A stretch of DNA of 45,176 nucleotides from the NCBI GenBank assembly GCA_018662825.1, contig JABJFI010000019.1, positions 1 through 45,176 on the forward strand, in the 5' to 3' direction. The position numbers and the translations under genes are program-made. The notes beneath the pieces were generated by a model that was not told the origin of the DNA, searched no databases, and saw only the letters and a list, made by a program, of their open reading frames with translations. This DNA is from Methanobacteriota archaeon (GTDB lineage Archaea; Thermoplasmatota; Poseidoniia; Poseidoniales; Poseidoniaceae). Below are positions 36,601 to 44,403 of the stretch, one piece after another (the stretch's first letter is position 1; the number at the start of each line of letters is the position of its first letter).

Positions 36601-36684
36601 TTCATTTACTTCAACTCCTCCGAAACAACCCGATAATAGTAAAATGCCGGTGAGGAGGAAAGCAGCCAAAGAACGCCTGTGCAT
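33646..36684 (-). CDS. Lipoprotein with calcium repeats and a PNGase F-like C-terminal domain
   Basis: 1012 residues from ATG 36684, chosen because it opens directly with a lipoprotein signal: basic start, LLTGILLLSGC with lipid-attached C20. Residues ~25-265 are beta-type. Residues ~270-540 are Asp-rich type 3 repeats with cysteines (DGDGCSDLDEDLDDDNDG, DSCPKG). A region with DGTFYFQQEWTGYDVYFF follows. The last ~330 residues align with peptide-N-glycosidase F: GGCHEWDYEAN, ANCAEFCDHQHHYSLN and YGRAGWCAGQ. All three disulfide pairs of PNGase F are present; D764 and E898 match its Asp60 and Glu206, while Glu118 is replaced (Ser833). Predicted to cut N-glycans from glycoproteins at the cell surface. 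Activity is inference. Confidence 0.82.
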   Translation of the reverse strand: MHRRSLAAFLLTGILLLSGCFGGVEVNEDETLDSEDLVKTVQLSVEWGVNPDTKMLDGTSVVFSIIVDSEGDDWTAEPTIITPKISLFESYEWESNPLGFQLSFIPEELGDYALQVKFVPTNGAIFVEPQPNVLFHTITIIPPIEDAPVLSAPVIIPLEEPSIIWFEGSVAHNSLSTCSLAVNYGFGQSKSANVLDDGTWKVLLDFSEISESITIETVVECGEFDPKSDTFSTQVVLENSGGDSDGDGILDVNDRCPNGHGESDGWGSTVASDQDNDGCHDLEEDLDDDNDGVVDDFDLCPTSFGWISTPDADYDTDGCHDADEDLDDDNDGVLDDLDSCPKGLLNWASSSFSDWDGDGCSDLDEDLDDDNDGLFDEVDSCPKGVTNWVRNDISDYDDDGCSDELEDDDDDNDGVFDVNATGHILDECPRTPHNASQVDEVGCAAIERDTDSDGVNDFEDQCPGTPLGLVVNAMGCADLDDDGVFANVDICPNSPERWTIDSEGCAIVQTPISWNSGSTLTGPMQIVPHFSVPTLDGTFYFQQEWTGYDVYFFLFKYTDSGGNSNSATWGQSPGPFIRGLPDNVHLFFGSFDSTYHTDIVNRKAAVENALNPSEEDEWDGRIHYIDQRANSISGGLGQMISNFNSPLYMGIDRFQMARETGSLYAWTSSNNDPKHLIHEPHQWNAEFPVEIRRSDTGIEEISVLDFYRHIGGWQGGHTTTTTAVFPSNLTDYDTLEVYHEHACDDRTNRHQKSDGSYGGCHEWDYEANLRICDRDNASACGTEYMRWITTYGREGKWLTDISPYLFMLENDDNRTFKYRGANKGDLTVTFLLSNWGSGLRGQSADFAFTGGQFDGTYNDLSKYTRDLNFTVPSWADKVEIVATITGHGFGKDNANCAEFCDHQHHYSLNGFTTYEWHPIVHSSEGCENEVSNGVVANQFGSWPYGRAGWCAGQDVKQWTFDITGWSDMNGGVNHLTYRGLYNGQEYVPSDGVGNGQRNIHAEIWVVYYNATS
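35450..35880 (-). repeat. In-frame tandem repeat, about 120-123 bp period
   Basis: Four diverged copies encode the unit LDDDNDGVLDDLDSCPKG...DWDGDGCSDLDED. The marker TCATTATC recurs at about 35570, 35693 and 35813, giving spacings of 123 and 120 bases (41 and 40 codons). Each unit carries two calcium loops and a cysteine pair. Confidence 0.7.
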
Positions 36685-36727
36685 GAATAATAGAGAATGA
36701 AACCAAGACTTGAATGTGTTGCCGAAA

Positions 36728-37789
36728 TCAAACGGAATCAGATTCTGTTCTTCCATCATTTGTAGGAAGTACAACAATGTTTGAACTTTCCCGCGGGTGA
36801 CTAACTGCCAATGGCCGAACCCACAATAATGGCCCACCTTTTGGACGCTGAATACTCACAATAATTTCCCAATGTATTCGGATTAATTCAGTAGAGACGG
36901 TTCCGGGCCAACTTAATTTAGGTGCTTCGAGAAGTATTTCACCATCATTGACATCACTTCGACCACCAAATTCCATGACGCGCATTGGCCTGAGAAAGAG
37001 ACCCCCCTGGACTTCTTGGTGCTCCATTGGGGCTTCTTCCCCGCCCCCGGTTCCATCATCGAGACCTATTTCCCAATGATGTGGCAATTCTGTGGTCAAG
37101 CCAGGTGGTGGCTGCATTGATTGACCTCTTTCCAATGCCCGAAACAATTCTTCTCTGGCAGGTGGAAGCGCCCCCACTCTCCATGTGATTTGAATACCAC
37201 TCCAATCATCGCGTATTACGGGGAAATCTATCCTGATTTTCAATGGTTCTCCGGCAGAAGGTTGTCCAATAATTTCTATTATTGGAGGTTCTGGGGATGA
37301 TTTGAGAAAGTTTCTCTGCTGAATCAAATCGGCTAGATTTGCTCCCACACGTAATGCTAATGGCGAGAAAAGAAGAGGAACTATGACTATGGCCAATAGT
37401 GGATAATCGAGTAATCCAATGCGAATAGTTCCAGTTCCAATACCAGGAATTCCGAAAGAACTCAAAATTGGTTCAACAAATAAATATCCAAGAGCAACTA
37501 AGAGAACAATCACGGTTTTAGAGATATAATTTCTCACTACGGAATGAATTGGATTTGGAGTTAGATACCACCCTCTACGTTGCTTTTTAACGATTAGTGG
37601 AGGTTTTGAATTTTCAAGATGATGACACTCTCTTCTTAATTCTGTATCGTCGATGAGTTCACCATCGAGTAAATATCGCTGCTCAATAAGCCAATTTTCT
37701 TCATCACCAAGTCGGAAACTTGGGGCATGTTCAACCAAGATTTCCATCAATTCTTCCTTGCTCCCATTTCCTACATCAAGTTCCTTCAC
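36728..37789 (-). CDS. Two-helix membrane protein of unknown function
   Basis: 353 residues from GTG 37789. The N-terminal ~85 residues are soluble (GSKEELMEILVEHAPSFRLG; QRRGWYLTPNP). Two membrane helices follow (VIVLLVALGYLFVEPIL and LLAIVIVPLLFSPLALRVG). The remainder is a soluble beta-rich domain with IRIDFPVIRDDWSGIQITWRV and a late RIHWEIIVSIQRP. There is no ribosome site before the GTG and the frame is open further upstream, so the true start may be an ATT at 37873 (see findings). It sits between ggr and the lipoprotein gene with short gaps. No family recognised. Confidence 0.7.
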   Translation of the reverse strand: MKELDVGNGSKEELMEILVEHAPSFRLGDEENWLIEQRYLLDGELIDDTELRRECHHLENSKPPLIVKKQRRGWYLTPNPIHSVVRNYISKTVIVLLVALGYLFVEPILSSFGIPGIGTGTIRIGLLDYPLLAIVIVPLLFSPLALRVGANLADLIQQRNFLKSSPEPPIIEIIGQPSAGEPLKIRIDFPVIRDDWSGIQITWRVGALPPAREELFRALERGQSMQPPPGLTTELPHHWEIGLDDGTGGGEEAPMEHQEVQGGLFLRPMRVMEFGGRSDVNDGEILLEAPKLSWPGTVSTELIRIHWEIIVSIQRPKGGPLLWVRPLAVSHPRESSNIVVLPTNDGRTESDSV

Positions 37790-37884
37790 GGCTATTGGTA
37801 GTTTTGATGGAATGAACCGATAGGATTCAAAAGGCGGAAAACGAATACGCTGTTCAAGTTGTAATTTAGAAATATTATCACAAC

Positions 37885-39129
37885 CTATCGAAAAATGAGT
37901 CTTGTTCCCGCTTTGAGTGCTAACATACGAAAAGCTGGAACTTTCTTGACTAGGGCCATACCGAGAGGTACCGGTTTTTCTATGTCTCCAATTTTGTTGA
38001 TGAGTTCTAGGACATCAGGACGAGCAAAATTTTCAAAATGCCCGTCTAATTCTTTATCGCTGACATCGCTAACAAGTAAATTCCGTAAGGCTCGGGCCTT
38101 GTCTTGATCTTTTTTCATGGAGTTAAAATGTTTAGAAGTAATCTTTTTTAGATTCTTTTCAGAAAGATTATCTTCGGTGATAGCCTTACTCAATGGCTGA
38201 AGAATGCCCTTGATTTGTTTGAACCCTGGGCTAATACCTCCACCAGTAGTTGGTTTGGCCATTCCGGCAGCATCACCAAGTAACATGACCCGGTTTCCAA
38301 CAGATTTCTTCACCATTCCACTTGGAATCGGACCACAAAATCGTGCAATTTCTTTAATTCCTGCGAAACGTTCCCTCCAAAGTGGATGTTGTATCAGGCC
38401 TTCATAACATTGCTCAACACTACGACCCTGTAATCGGTCAGGTGTCGACCAAATACCAATTCTATGACTACCAAATCCGGATGGAATTACCCAGGCAAAA
38501 AACCCTGGTGCGATTTCTAAACCGCTGTACATATCAAGCCAACGTTCAACTCCTTTGTATCCCAATACCTCTACTTGGAAACCGATCATCATTTCCTTTG
38601 GGCGACCCATTTTGAAATAGCGACGAGTCCAACTGTGAGCCCCATCACATCCAATTAGTAATTTGCAGGTCAAATCCACTTCTTTCCCATCAGTATCTAC
38701 TTTCAACGAAACAATATCCTGAGAAATATTTGCTGAAAGTGGTTGTGAGTTGAGCCAAAGCGACGCTCCCGATTCCATTGCTTGTTGAACAATTCCTTGG
38801 TCGAATTTCTTCCTGCAAACGACATAGGTGCGCAATTTTCCATCAGTGCCAACAGGTACAAGAGTTCCATTTGGTCCATGAATACGTGCTCCATCAACTT
38901 CCTCCAGCACTGAATCGTAAATACCGACTTCATCCAATGCCTTTGGAGTCACTAAACCAGCGCATTGGAATGGACGTCCGATTTCACTGTGTTCCTCCAG
39001 CAATAATACTCGATGTCCAAGAGATGACAAATGGGTCGCTGTTCGACCACCTGTTGGGCCGGCGCCAACGATGATAACATCCCAATCGGCCTCCTTCATG
39101 GATGAAGAGAATAGCCGGTCAAACATCAA
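37885..39129 (-). CDS. Geranylgeranyl reductase family flavoprotein
   Basis: FAD enzyme that saturates geranylgeranyl chains, in archaea usually those of membrane lipids. The 414 residues begin the Rossmann dinucleotide motif at DVIIVGAGPTGGRTATHL, continue with EEHSEIGRPFQCAGLV, which carries the conserved cysteine, then CDGAHSWTRR, the AWVIPSGFGSHRIGIW segment and the second FAD motif LLGDAAGMAKPTTGGGI. The late residues lack the Fe-S motif. The substrate could also be a quinone side chain or chlorophyll-type precursor, but in an archaeon lipid is most likely. ATGs 39129, 39126 and 39099 are all possible starts. Downstream of topB. Confidence 0.88.
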   Translation of the reverse strand: MMFDRLFSSSMKEADWDVIIVGAGPTGGRTATHLSSLGHRVLLLEEHSEIGRPFQCAGLVTPKALDEVGIYDSVLEEVDGARIHGPNGTLVPVGTDGKLRTYVVCRKKFDQGIVQQAMESGASLWLNSQPLSANISQDIVSLKVDTDGKEVDLTCKLLIGCDGAHSWTRRYFKMGRPKEMMIGFQVEVLGYKGVERWLDMYSGLEIAPGFFAWVIPSGFGSHRIGIWSTPDRLQGRSVEQCYEGLIQHPLWRERFAGIKEIARFCGPIPSGMVKKSVGNRVMLLGDAAGMAKPTTGGGISPGFKQIKGILQPLSKAITEDNLSEKNLKKITSKHFNSMKKDQDKARALRNLLVSDVSDKELDGHFENFARPDVLELINKIGDIEKPVPLGMALVKKVPAFRMLALKAGTRLIFR

Positions 39130-39162
39130 CCTTCGCTCTCTTGTTGCACGAATAGATGTATT

Positions 39163-41910
39163 CTAACGCTTTGCAAATCTATATCCAATAGATTCATTTT
39201 TCTTGAGGTATAGTGTTGAAGAGAATTCTCGTGCCGTCTTTTTCGATATGAAATCATCAAATGGACCGATTTCTCTTTTTTCAATGAGAAGTTTAGCCTC
39301 TTCTCGAGTAATTTCCCTCTTGGATACTTCTCTCATAATTTGTATGGAACAACCGGTTGACCCCTCTTCAGGTTGGTAATGTGTTTCAGTTTCGATAATA
39401 TTGACTTTGTGCGTAGGGCAAACACCCACGACACCTTCGACGATTGTGAAACGGGTAGCATCAGCCGCCGCCTCTCTTGGTGGGAATTCAAATTTGATAC
39501 GATTATTGTCCCGAACAAGGAATGCCTTGAAGGGCCTACCACGCTTTGATATGAAATCCTCAAGAAGTCCAGATTTTCCATTGGTAAGAATATCTTTTGC
39601 CTCCTCAGGCGTGATATGCCTCTTGCACATTTCCTTTGAAACGCCACGGAACTTACAATCATCATGGTCGCAAGCATACATTGTTTGACCGATACGAATA
39701 GTCCCATGGTCACAAGCTGGGCATGGGCATATTTCTTCATCTGATGCATCGGATGATGATTCACCCCCTCCAATAAATTCGACTTTTCCTTCATCGCTCA
39801 GTTTGACTGATGCGATATAGGGCTCACCAGAACGGTTGAAAAACCCATGTAGGTCATCGATTTGGCGTGATTCCAATAGCCGCTTCGCGGTTGATTGGTC
39901 AAACCAACGCCCAGAAGTATCTTTCCAAAACACAAACGAACATCCCTTGTCTCTTCCTTCATTCTTTTCGCATTGATAAGTAAGTGTTGTTTCAACAATT
40001 GCTCCCTTACATACTAGACACTGGCCAATAGATGGTTCATTGACATACAATTCAGCACGGTCATGATTTTTTATCCTTTCAACCATTACTGTTGTTTGCT
40101 CGATAACTGCATTCATGTAATTTTCTCGAGGCTCCTCACCGCGTTGAACACGAAGAAGTGAAGACTCCATTTCACCAGTCAATTCAGGTGAAGTAATCCA
40201 TTCCACAGGTATCTTCCTTAGAACATCAATTATTCGAATTCCATGAGCAGTAGCGCTTATGCTTCCTGCCCTAGAGCGCTGAATATATCCTCTGTCGATT
40301 AGTTTTTCGATTGTGTCTGCCCGAGTTGCAGGAGTCCCGAGACCCTTATCTTTGATTGCCTCGGCCAATGTTTCATCATCGATTTGCTTACCTGCGTGTT
40401 CCATTAATCTTAGAAGTCCTGCCTCCTTTAGTCGGCCTTTTGGCTTAGATTTTTCTTCAGCAAATTCAAAAGATTCGATTGAACCATCACATGGATTACT
40501 TGGAAGTACATTCCAACCTTCAGGCAATGATTGTTTCTTCGGACGAACTGCTCTCCAACCCTCGTTTTTGATGGTTCGTGATTCTTTGATGAAATTTTCA
40601 CCCTCTATCGTTGCAGTTCGTTTTTGCACATCCCATGTTGCTTCAGGGTGCCAAGAGGCAAGGAAGGTTCGAACAATTAAGTCATAGAGGCGTGAGTGAT
40701 CTCCACTTAAGTTACCATCAGGAATTTTTCCAGTTGGAATAATAGCAAAGTGGTCACTGACTTTTGCATTGTCAAAGTTTCTTCCTGCATTTTTCATACC
40801 GTCATCAACGATACGTTTTGAGTGCACATTGTAGTCGTTTTGGGCACCAAGTTGTCTGATTGTTTTGGCAATTTCTTCATGCATATCTTCTGGAAGGTGG
40901 CGTGAATCTGTACGTGGATAGGTCGTTAATTTGAACGAATCATACAAATCTTGTGCAATTCCAAGAGTTTTCTTTGCCGACCAACTAAAACTGTTATTCG
41001 CTTCACGTTGAAGGCTTGTCAAATCAAAATTGAGCGGTGGTTTTTCCACAGAATCACGTTGTGTTTGTTTCACTGTTGCTGATTTTCCCGAATTGAGCAA
41101 TTCATTCAATCTATCATGTTCTGTCTGTTCGATAATGCGATGGGACTTGTAATCAGGTTGTTCAGGATCATCGACATGGTTTGAACGTTCCCAGCGACCT
41201 TTCCATTCAGCATCCCCCGATTTGAAGACAGCCTCAAGTTGCCAATAAGGCAGTGGGACGTGACCTAACACATTCAATTCATGTTCAACAATCATAGCCA
41301 AAGTAGCAGTTTGAACACGCCCGAGTGAAATAGCAACACGTTCATTCTTTTTACGTGGTAAAAATGAATTTGCAACGCGAGAACCATTCATCCCGATAAT
41401 CCAATCTGCTTCTGAGCGTGAATATGCGGCATCACGGAGCGCTGAGTATTCATCACCATCGAGGCGTCCATCCCATGCTTGTTGAATCGAATCTTTTGTC
41501 ATTGATTGGAGCCACATTCTAGAATTCTTGACCTTGGATTTTGAATGTTGAAGAATCGTTCTAAATATCAATTCACCCTCTCTTGCTGCGTCACAAGCGT
41601 TAACAATTTCAGAGACATCTTTTGATTTGATAAGTTTCGTTATGGCAGCAAGCTGCTTTTTTCCTCGTCCACCTATTGGTTTGTATTCGAATGTTTCAGG
41701 AATGTATGGCAAGCGGTCAATAGTTTTCCGCCAATCCTTGAATGCTTCATCGTAGTCATCCATATACTTCAATTGCAATAAGTGGCCTATGGCCCATGTG
41801 ACAATAATTCCATTGCCTTCCCAATGAGTGTCATTTTTTGATGATGCTCCAAGAACTTGTGCAATATCATTGGCCACACTTGGCTTCTCGGCAACAATAA
41901 TGACACTCAT
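39163..41910 (-). CDS. topB: DNA topoisomerase III (type IA)
   Basis: Relaxes or decatenates DNA by passing single strands. 915 residues. The TOPRIM domain opens MSVIIVAEKPSVANDIAQVLG with acidic DAAREGELIF. The active tyrosine lies in TTYPRTDSRHLPED. QTATLAMIVE and SATAHGIRIIDVL are other core motifs. The C-terminal third holds two zinc ribbons (CLVCKGAI paired with CEKNEGRDKGC; CPACDHGT paired with CDHDDC). Three diverged repeats each contain a GxxxDFISKR or FFNRSG segment (39163-39850), the last near the C-terminus. The DxAREGE form resembles the TopB of Bacillus and Bacteroidetes more than TopA. First gene of a probable four-gene unit. Confidence 0.94.
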   Translation of the reverse strand: MSVIIVAEKPSVANDIAQVLGASSKNDTHWEGNGIIVTWAIGHLLQLKYMDDYDEAFKDWRKTIDRLPYIPETFEYKPIGGRGKKQLAAITKLIKSKDVSEIVNACDAAREGELIFRTILQHSKSKVKNSRMWLQSMTKDSIQQAWDGRLDGDEYSALRDAAYSRSEADWIIGMNGSRVANSFLPRKKNERVAISLGRVQTATLAMIVEHELNVLGHVPLPYWQLEAVFKSGDAEWKGRWERSNHVDDPEQPDYKSHRIIEQTEHDRLNELLNSGKSATVKQTQRDSVEKPPLNFDLTSLQREANNSFSWSAKKTLGIAQDLYDSFKLTTYPRTDSRHLPEDMHEEIAKTIRQLGAQNDYNVHSKRIVDDGMKNAGRNFDNAKVSDHFAIIPTGKIPDGNLSGDHSRLYDLIVRTFLASWHPEATWDVQKRTATIEGENFIKESRTIKNEGWRAVRPKKQSLPEGWNVLPSNPCDGSIESFEFAEEKSKPKGRLKEAGLLRLMEHAGKQIDDETLAEAIKDKGLGTPATRADTIEKLIDRGYIQRSRAGSISATAHGIRIIDVLRKIPVEWITSPELTGEMESSLLRVQRGEEPRENYMNAVIEQTTVMVERIKNHDRAELYVNEPSIGQCLVCKGAIVETTLTYQCEKNEGRDKGCSFVFWKDTSGRWFDQSTAKRLLESRQIDDLHGFFNRSGEPYIASVKLSDEGKVEFIGGGESSSDASDEEICPCPACDHGTIRIGQTMYACDHDDCKFRGVSKEMCKRHITPEEAKDILTNGKSGLLEDFISKRGRPFKAFLVRDNNRIKFEFPPREAAADATRFTIVEGVVGVCPTHKVNIIETETHYQPEEGSTGCSIQIMREVSKREITREEAKLLIEKREIGPFDDFISKKTAREFSSTLYLKKNESIGYRFAKR

Positions 41911-41966
41911 GATTTTACATGCGACCGACGAGGCTACTTGAACTCTCTTATTTCCAAGGTCTGAGA

Positions 41967-41986
41967 ACAGATACTATAGTATCTGT
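41967..41986. promoter_or_regulatory. 20-bp perfect palindrome upstream of topB
   Basis: ACAGATACTATAGTATCTGT reads the same on both strands over 20 bases, and lies 57 bases before the topB ATG. Its centre CTATAG is TATA-like. It may be a regulator operator over the promoter, or a hairpin that ends the upstream transcript. See findings. Confidence 0.55.
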
Positions 41987-42016
41987 AGAAATTATAGCCA
42001 ATATTTTGATGAAAAA

Positions 42017-42505
42017 TCACAGAAAGCCAGAACGTGATTTCCCTTCATTCCACGGCAATTCTGATTGAGGGCCACCACATCCAATACATCCAGGATAACC
42101 CGCCTCATGAAGTTCATTGATTGCATTAAACACCTCTTTCCAGCCATCATGAATTGACATTTTTACCCAACGAACATTCGCTTCTGGTTCGTTCATACCG
42201 ATATATCCAATCAGACTAAGCAAGGGATTATCCCGGCTTCGCTCATAGATGAATACGCCTTCAGTAGTCTGAACTTCAAATGTTGGAAACTGAACTTTCG
42301 ATGGCTGTTTATCACTAATTTCTAACAGAATGTTCTGCATATCATCTTTAAATTCGGGTGGTAATATGAGATGGATATCATCCCTCCTCAATATGAGACG
42401 AGATATTTCTCGAACGACCGGCCAAAGTGGGTCATCCATGCGCATATGTGGTCGTGGAGGGCGGAAGTCTTGAAGGATACCGCTCCGAGGCCATGACATG
42501 GGCAT
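42017..42505 (-). CDS. Small protein of unknown function with CxxC tail
   Basis: 162 residues from ATG 42505, or 142 from ATG 42445, both in frame. Residues ~25-130 look soluble and folded (DPLWPVVREISRLILRRDD, then VRWVKMSIHDGWKEVFNAINELHEAGYPG). The end has GCIGCGGPQ, a possible metal site or redox pair. Its 5' end overlaps the pyrD start on the other strand, so the shorter start may be right. Possibly the upstream gene of the topB unit, but the 106-base gap holding the palindrome argues otherwise. No family recognised. Confidence 0.6.
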   Translation of the reverse strand: MPMSWPRSGILQDFRPPRPHMRMDDPLWPVVREISRLILRRDDIHLILPPEFKDDMQNILLEISDKQPSKVQFPTFEVQTTEGVFIYERSRDNPLLSLIGYIGMNEPEANVRWVKMSIHDGWKEVFNAINELHEAGYPGCIGCGGPQSELPWNEGKSRSGFL

Positions 42506-43619
42506 AGGTTATCGGGTGTTTGTTCGGCCGATGATTCGAGTCCAAGATTCTGAGAAGGCTCATGCTAGGGCATTACTCATGCTTCGTTTCTTATCTTCAA
42601 ACCCAATTTCTAGAAGTATTCTTTCGTTACTATATCGTCCTCGGAAAAAGATTCCAATTCAATGTTTTGGCCAAACCTATCAACACCCATTTGGAAATGC
42701 TGCAGGCCTCGATAAACGGGCCGAAGGGTTACGTGGATGGGAGGCTATTGGATTATCATTTATTGAGATTGGCGGTATCACTGAACATGAGCAAAAGGGT
42801 AATCCAAAGCCTCGTATGTTTAGAGCAACACCCTCACGAGCCTTGATTAATCGAATGGGATTCAATAATCCTGGTTCCCAAAAAGTGGCGCTTAAATTAG
42901 AGCAACACTTCGGCAAATTCGGTTCCCCCTCTGTGCCATTATGGGCAAATTTAGGGAAATCAAAAATTACTCCACTTGAGGATGCACCAAATGATTATGC
43001 TCAAACTATGGAACGCTTATGGAATTATTGTGATGTTTTTGTCATCAATGTTTCTTCGCCAAATACCCCTAATCTCCGTGAATTACAACATGATGAAGCA
43101 CTTGAATCAATCATAAAATCTTGCCAACAGGTAAATCAGAACAAGGCTTCTTCATCGAACCTAAAGGTCAAACCATTGCTAATTAAAATCGCTCCTGACC
43201 TATCTGATGAGCAATTGGCGGCTGTTGTTAATACTGCTCGTAGAGCGGGTTGTGATGGAATTATTGCGACCAATACTACTGTTGAGCGTCCAGATAATTT
43301 TTCTAAATCAGAAGCAAAGATATTTGCTGAAACTGGAGGGCTAAGTGGTGCACCTCTTGCAAAACGTTCGACAGATATGATACACCAAATATATTCAATG
43401 ACTAAGGGGGAATGGCCTATTGTTGGTGTTGGTGGAATTCAAACAGCGGATGATGCGTGGGAAAAAATTGGAGCGGGTGCTAGCCTTCTTCAAGCCTATA
43501 GCGGATTTGTTTTCGAAGGTGCAGGCCTCACCCGCTCAATCATTAATGGTCTTGATAAAAAAATGAAAGAGGAAGGGTACTCTACGCTTCAAGAAGCGAT
43601 TGGGTTTGCCCATCAATGA
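42498..43619 (+). CDS. pyrD: Dihydroorotate dehydrogenase, quinone-dependent (class 2)
   Basis: Oxidises dihydroorotate to orotate in pyrimidine synthesis and passes electrons to membrane quinone. 373 residues. The N-terminus GYRVFVRPMIRVQDSEKAHARAL matches the class 2 membrane-association helix, which fixes the start at ATG 42498. FMN sites are in FGNAAGLDKRAEG and IVGVGGIQTADDAWEKI. The catalytic base is Ser187 in NVSSPNTPNLRELQ; class 1 enzymes use Cys. The class 2 type is typical of bacteria and many Thermoplasmata-related archaea. It implies a respiratory quinone, consistent with mqnC. Confidence 0.96.
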   Translation: MGIGYRVFVRPMIRVQDSEKAHARALLMLRFLSSNPISRSILSLLYRPRKKIPIQCFGQTYQHPFGNAAGLDKRAEGLRGWEAIGLSFIEIGGITEHEQKGNPKPRMFRATPSRALINRMGFNNPGSQKVALKLEQHFGKFGSPSVPLWANLGKSKITPLEDAPNDYAQTMERLWNYCDVFVINVSSPNTPNLRELQHDEALESIIKSCQQVNQNKASSSNLKVKPLLIKIAPDLSDEQLAAVVNTARRAGCDGIIATNTTVERPDNFSKSEAKIFAETGGLSGAPLAKRSTDMIHQIYSMTKGEWPIVGVGGIQTADDAWEKIGAGASLLQAYSGFVFEGAGLTRSIINGLDKKMKEEGYSTLQEAIGFAHQ

Positions 43620-43639
43620 TAATATTTAGGACTGATAGC

Positions 43640-44032
43640 ATGTTTTCTCGACGCACTCGAATCCTCCTTTTAGGTGCTGCAATAACTGTTGGTCTCTTGG
43701 GAGTAATATTGATTGAGGCGCCGGAGCCAACTCGAACCGTTGACGAAGTAATGAGTGAGCCTTCTGAATTCCTCGAACGAGAAATCGCTGTTAGGGGAGA
43801 AATCGTCGGTGGAAGTATTAATTCGACAGTGCATGAATTTCATCTTCATGGTTCATCTCATGACTTACTAATCGATTACATTGACGCTTCTGTCTCGAAC
43901 GGATTAGATGATAATCGCACTGTGTATGCTCAAGGTGTTCTCCGATACATCGATGGTGAATATGTTTTTGAGGCACAGATTATCAAAACATCCTGCCCCT
44001 CGAAATATGAAGAAGAAACCCAATCCGCCTGA
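43640..44032 (+). CDS. ccmE: CcmE-like heme chaperone, CxxxY type
   Basis: 130 residues from ATG 43640, or 138 from ATG 43616, which overlaps the pyrD stop as ATGA. A single N-terminal helix (ILLLGAAITVGLLGVILI) is followed by an OB-fold domain (IAVRGEIVGGSI, YAQGVLRYIDGEYVFEAQII). The end CPSKY (C119, Y123) replaces the usual HxxxY heme site, as in archaeal and Desulfovibrio-type CcmE. It would carry heme for cytochrome c maturation on the outer face of the membrane. No CcmF or other ccm gene is in the window. Other small OB-fold anchored proteins are possible. Confidence 0.8.
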   Translation: MFSRRTRILLLGAAITVGLLGVILIEAPEPTRTVDEVMSEPSEFLEREIAVRGEIVGGSINSTVHEFHLHGSSHDLLIDYIDASVSNGLDDNRTVYAQGVLRYIDGEYVFEAQIIKTSCPSKYEEETQSA

Positions 44033-44059
44033 ATTGCTTGAAAGTAGCCAAGGGTTGCG

Positions 44060-44070
44060 TTCAAATACAG
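44060..44070 (+). promoter_or_regulatory. Putative TATA box of the SRP RNA gene
   Basis: TTCAAATAC lies about 27-31 bases before the first base of SRP helix 1, the expected place for an archaeal TATA box. Confidence 0.45.
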
Positions 44071-44094
44071 TCGGGTACAGGACATGATGGGATA

Positions 44095-44390
44095 GGTGGG
44101 GAGCTAGGCGTACCCTGTACCACAAATCGTCTTCACGGTGGGCTGAACGCCTTTGGGCGGCGAAAGCGGCTTTTTGGTTTCTGCATGCGGACGTTGATGT
44201 CTCGCCCCCACATGACTCGGGTGCTGTGAACTGTTTCCGGAGGGAAACAGGAATTGGATAGCCGGGGGAATAGGTCAGGCCGGGAACGGAGCAGCCCTAC
44301 TCGGAGCCATGGGTGCTGTGGGGTAACGGGATGGAGGAAGTGTGTGGGTTTAGCTAAGAAGAGCGCACGTCCACCATTGGAATTCCCACC
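44095..44390 (+). ncRNA. Signal recognition particle RNA (7S)
   Basis: About 296 nt with the archaeal layout. The 5' GGTGGG pairs with CCCACC at the 3' end (helix 1). The 5' domain carries GAGCTAGGCG and CTGTACC, near the conserved UGUAA turn. Helix 6 is CTGTTTCC/GGAAACAG with the GGAG tetraloop (44231-44250), the GNAR loop bound by SRP19. Helix 8 has GTCAGGC, a CCG/CGG stem with GGAA tetraloop at 44283-44286, then AGCAGCC, the SRP54 site. The RNA targets membrane and secreted proteins, of which this window has many. Ends are estimated to within a few bases. Confidence 0.93.
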
Positions 44391-44403
44391 TTGAGGCTTC
44401 TAC

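Noticed and set aside
37885-39129. Reading the FAD protein as a halogenase or squalene monooxygenase
   Set aside because: The FQCAGLV cysteine segment and the AWVIP/GDAAGM pattern fit the geranylgeranyl reductase family better.
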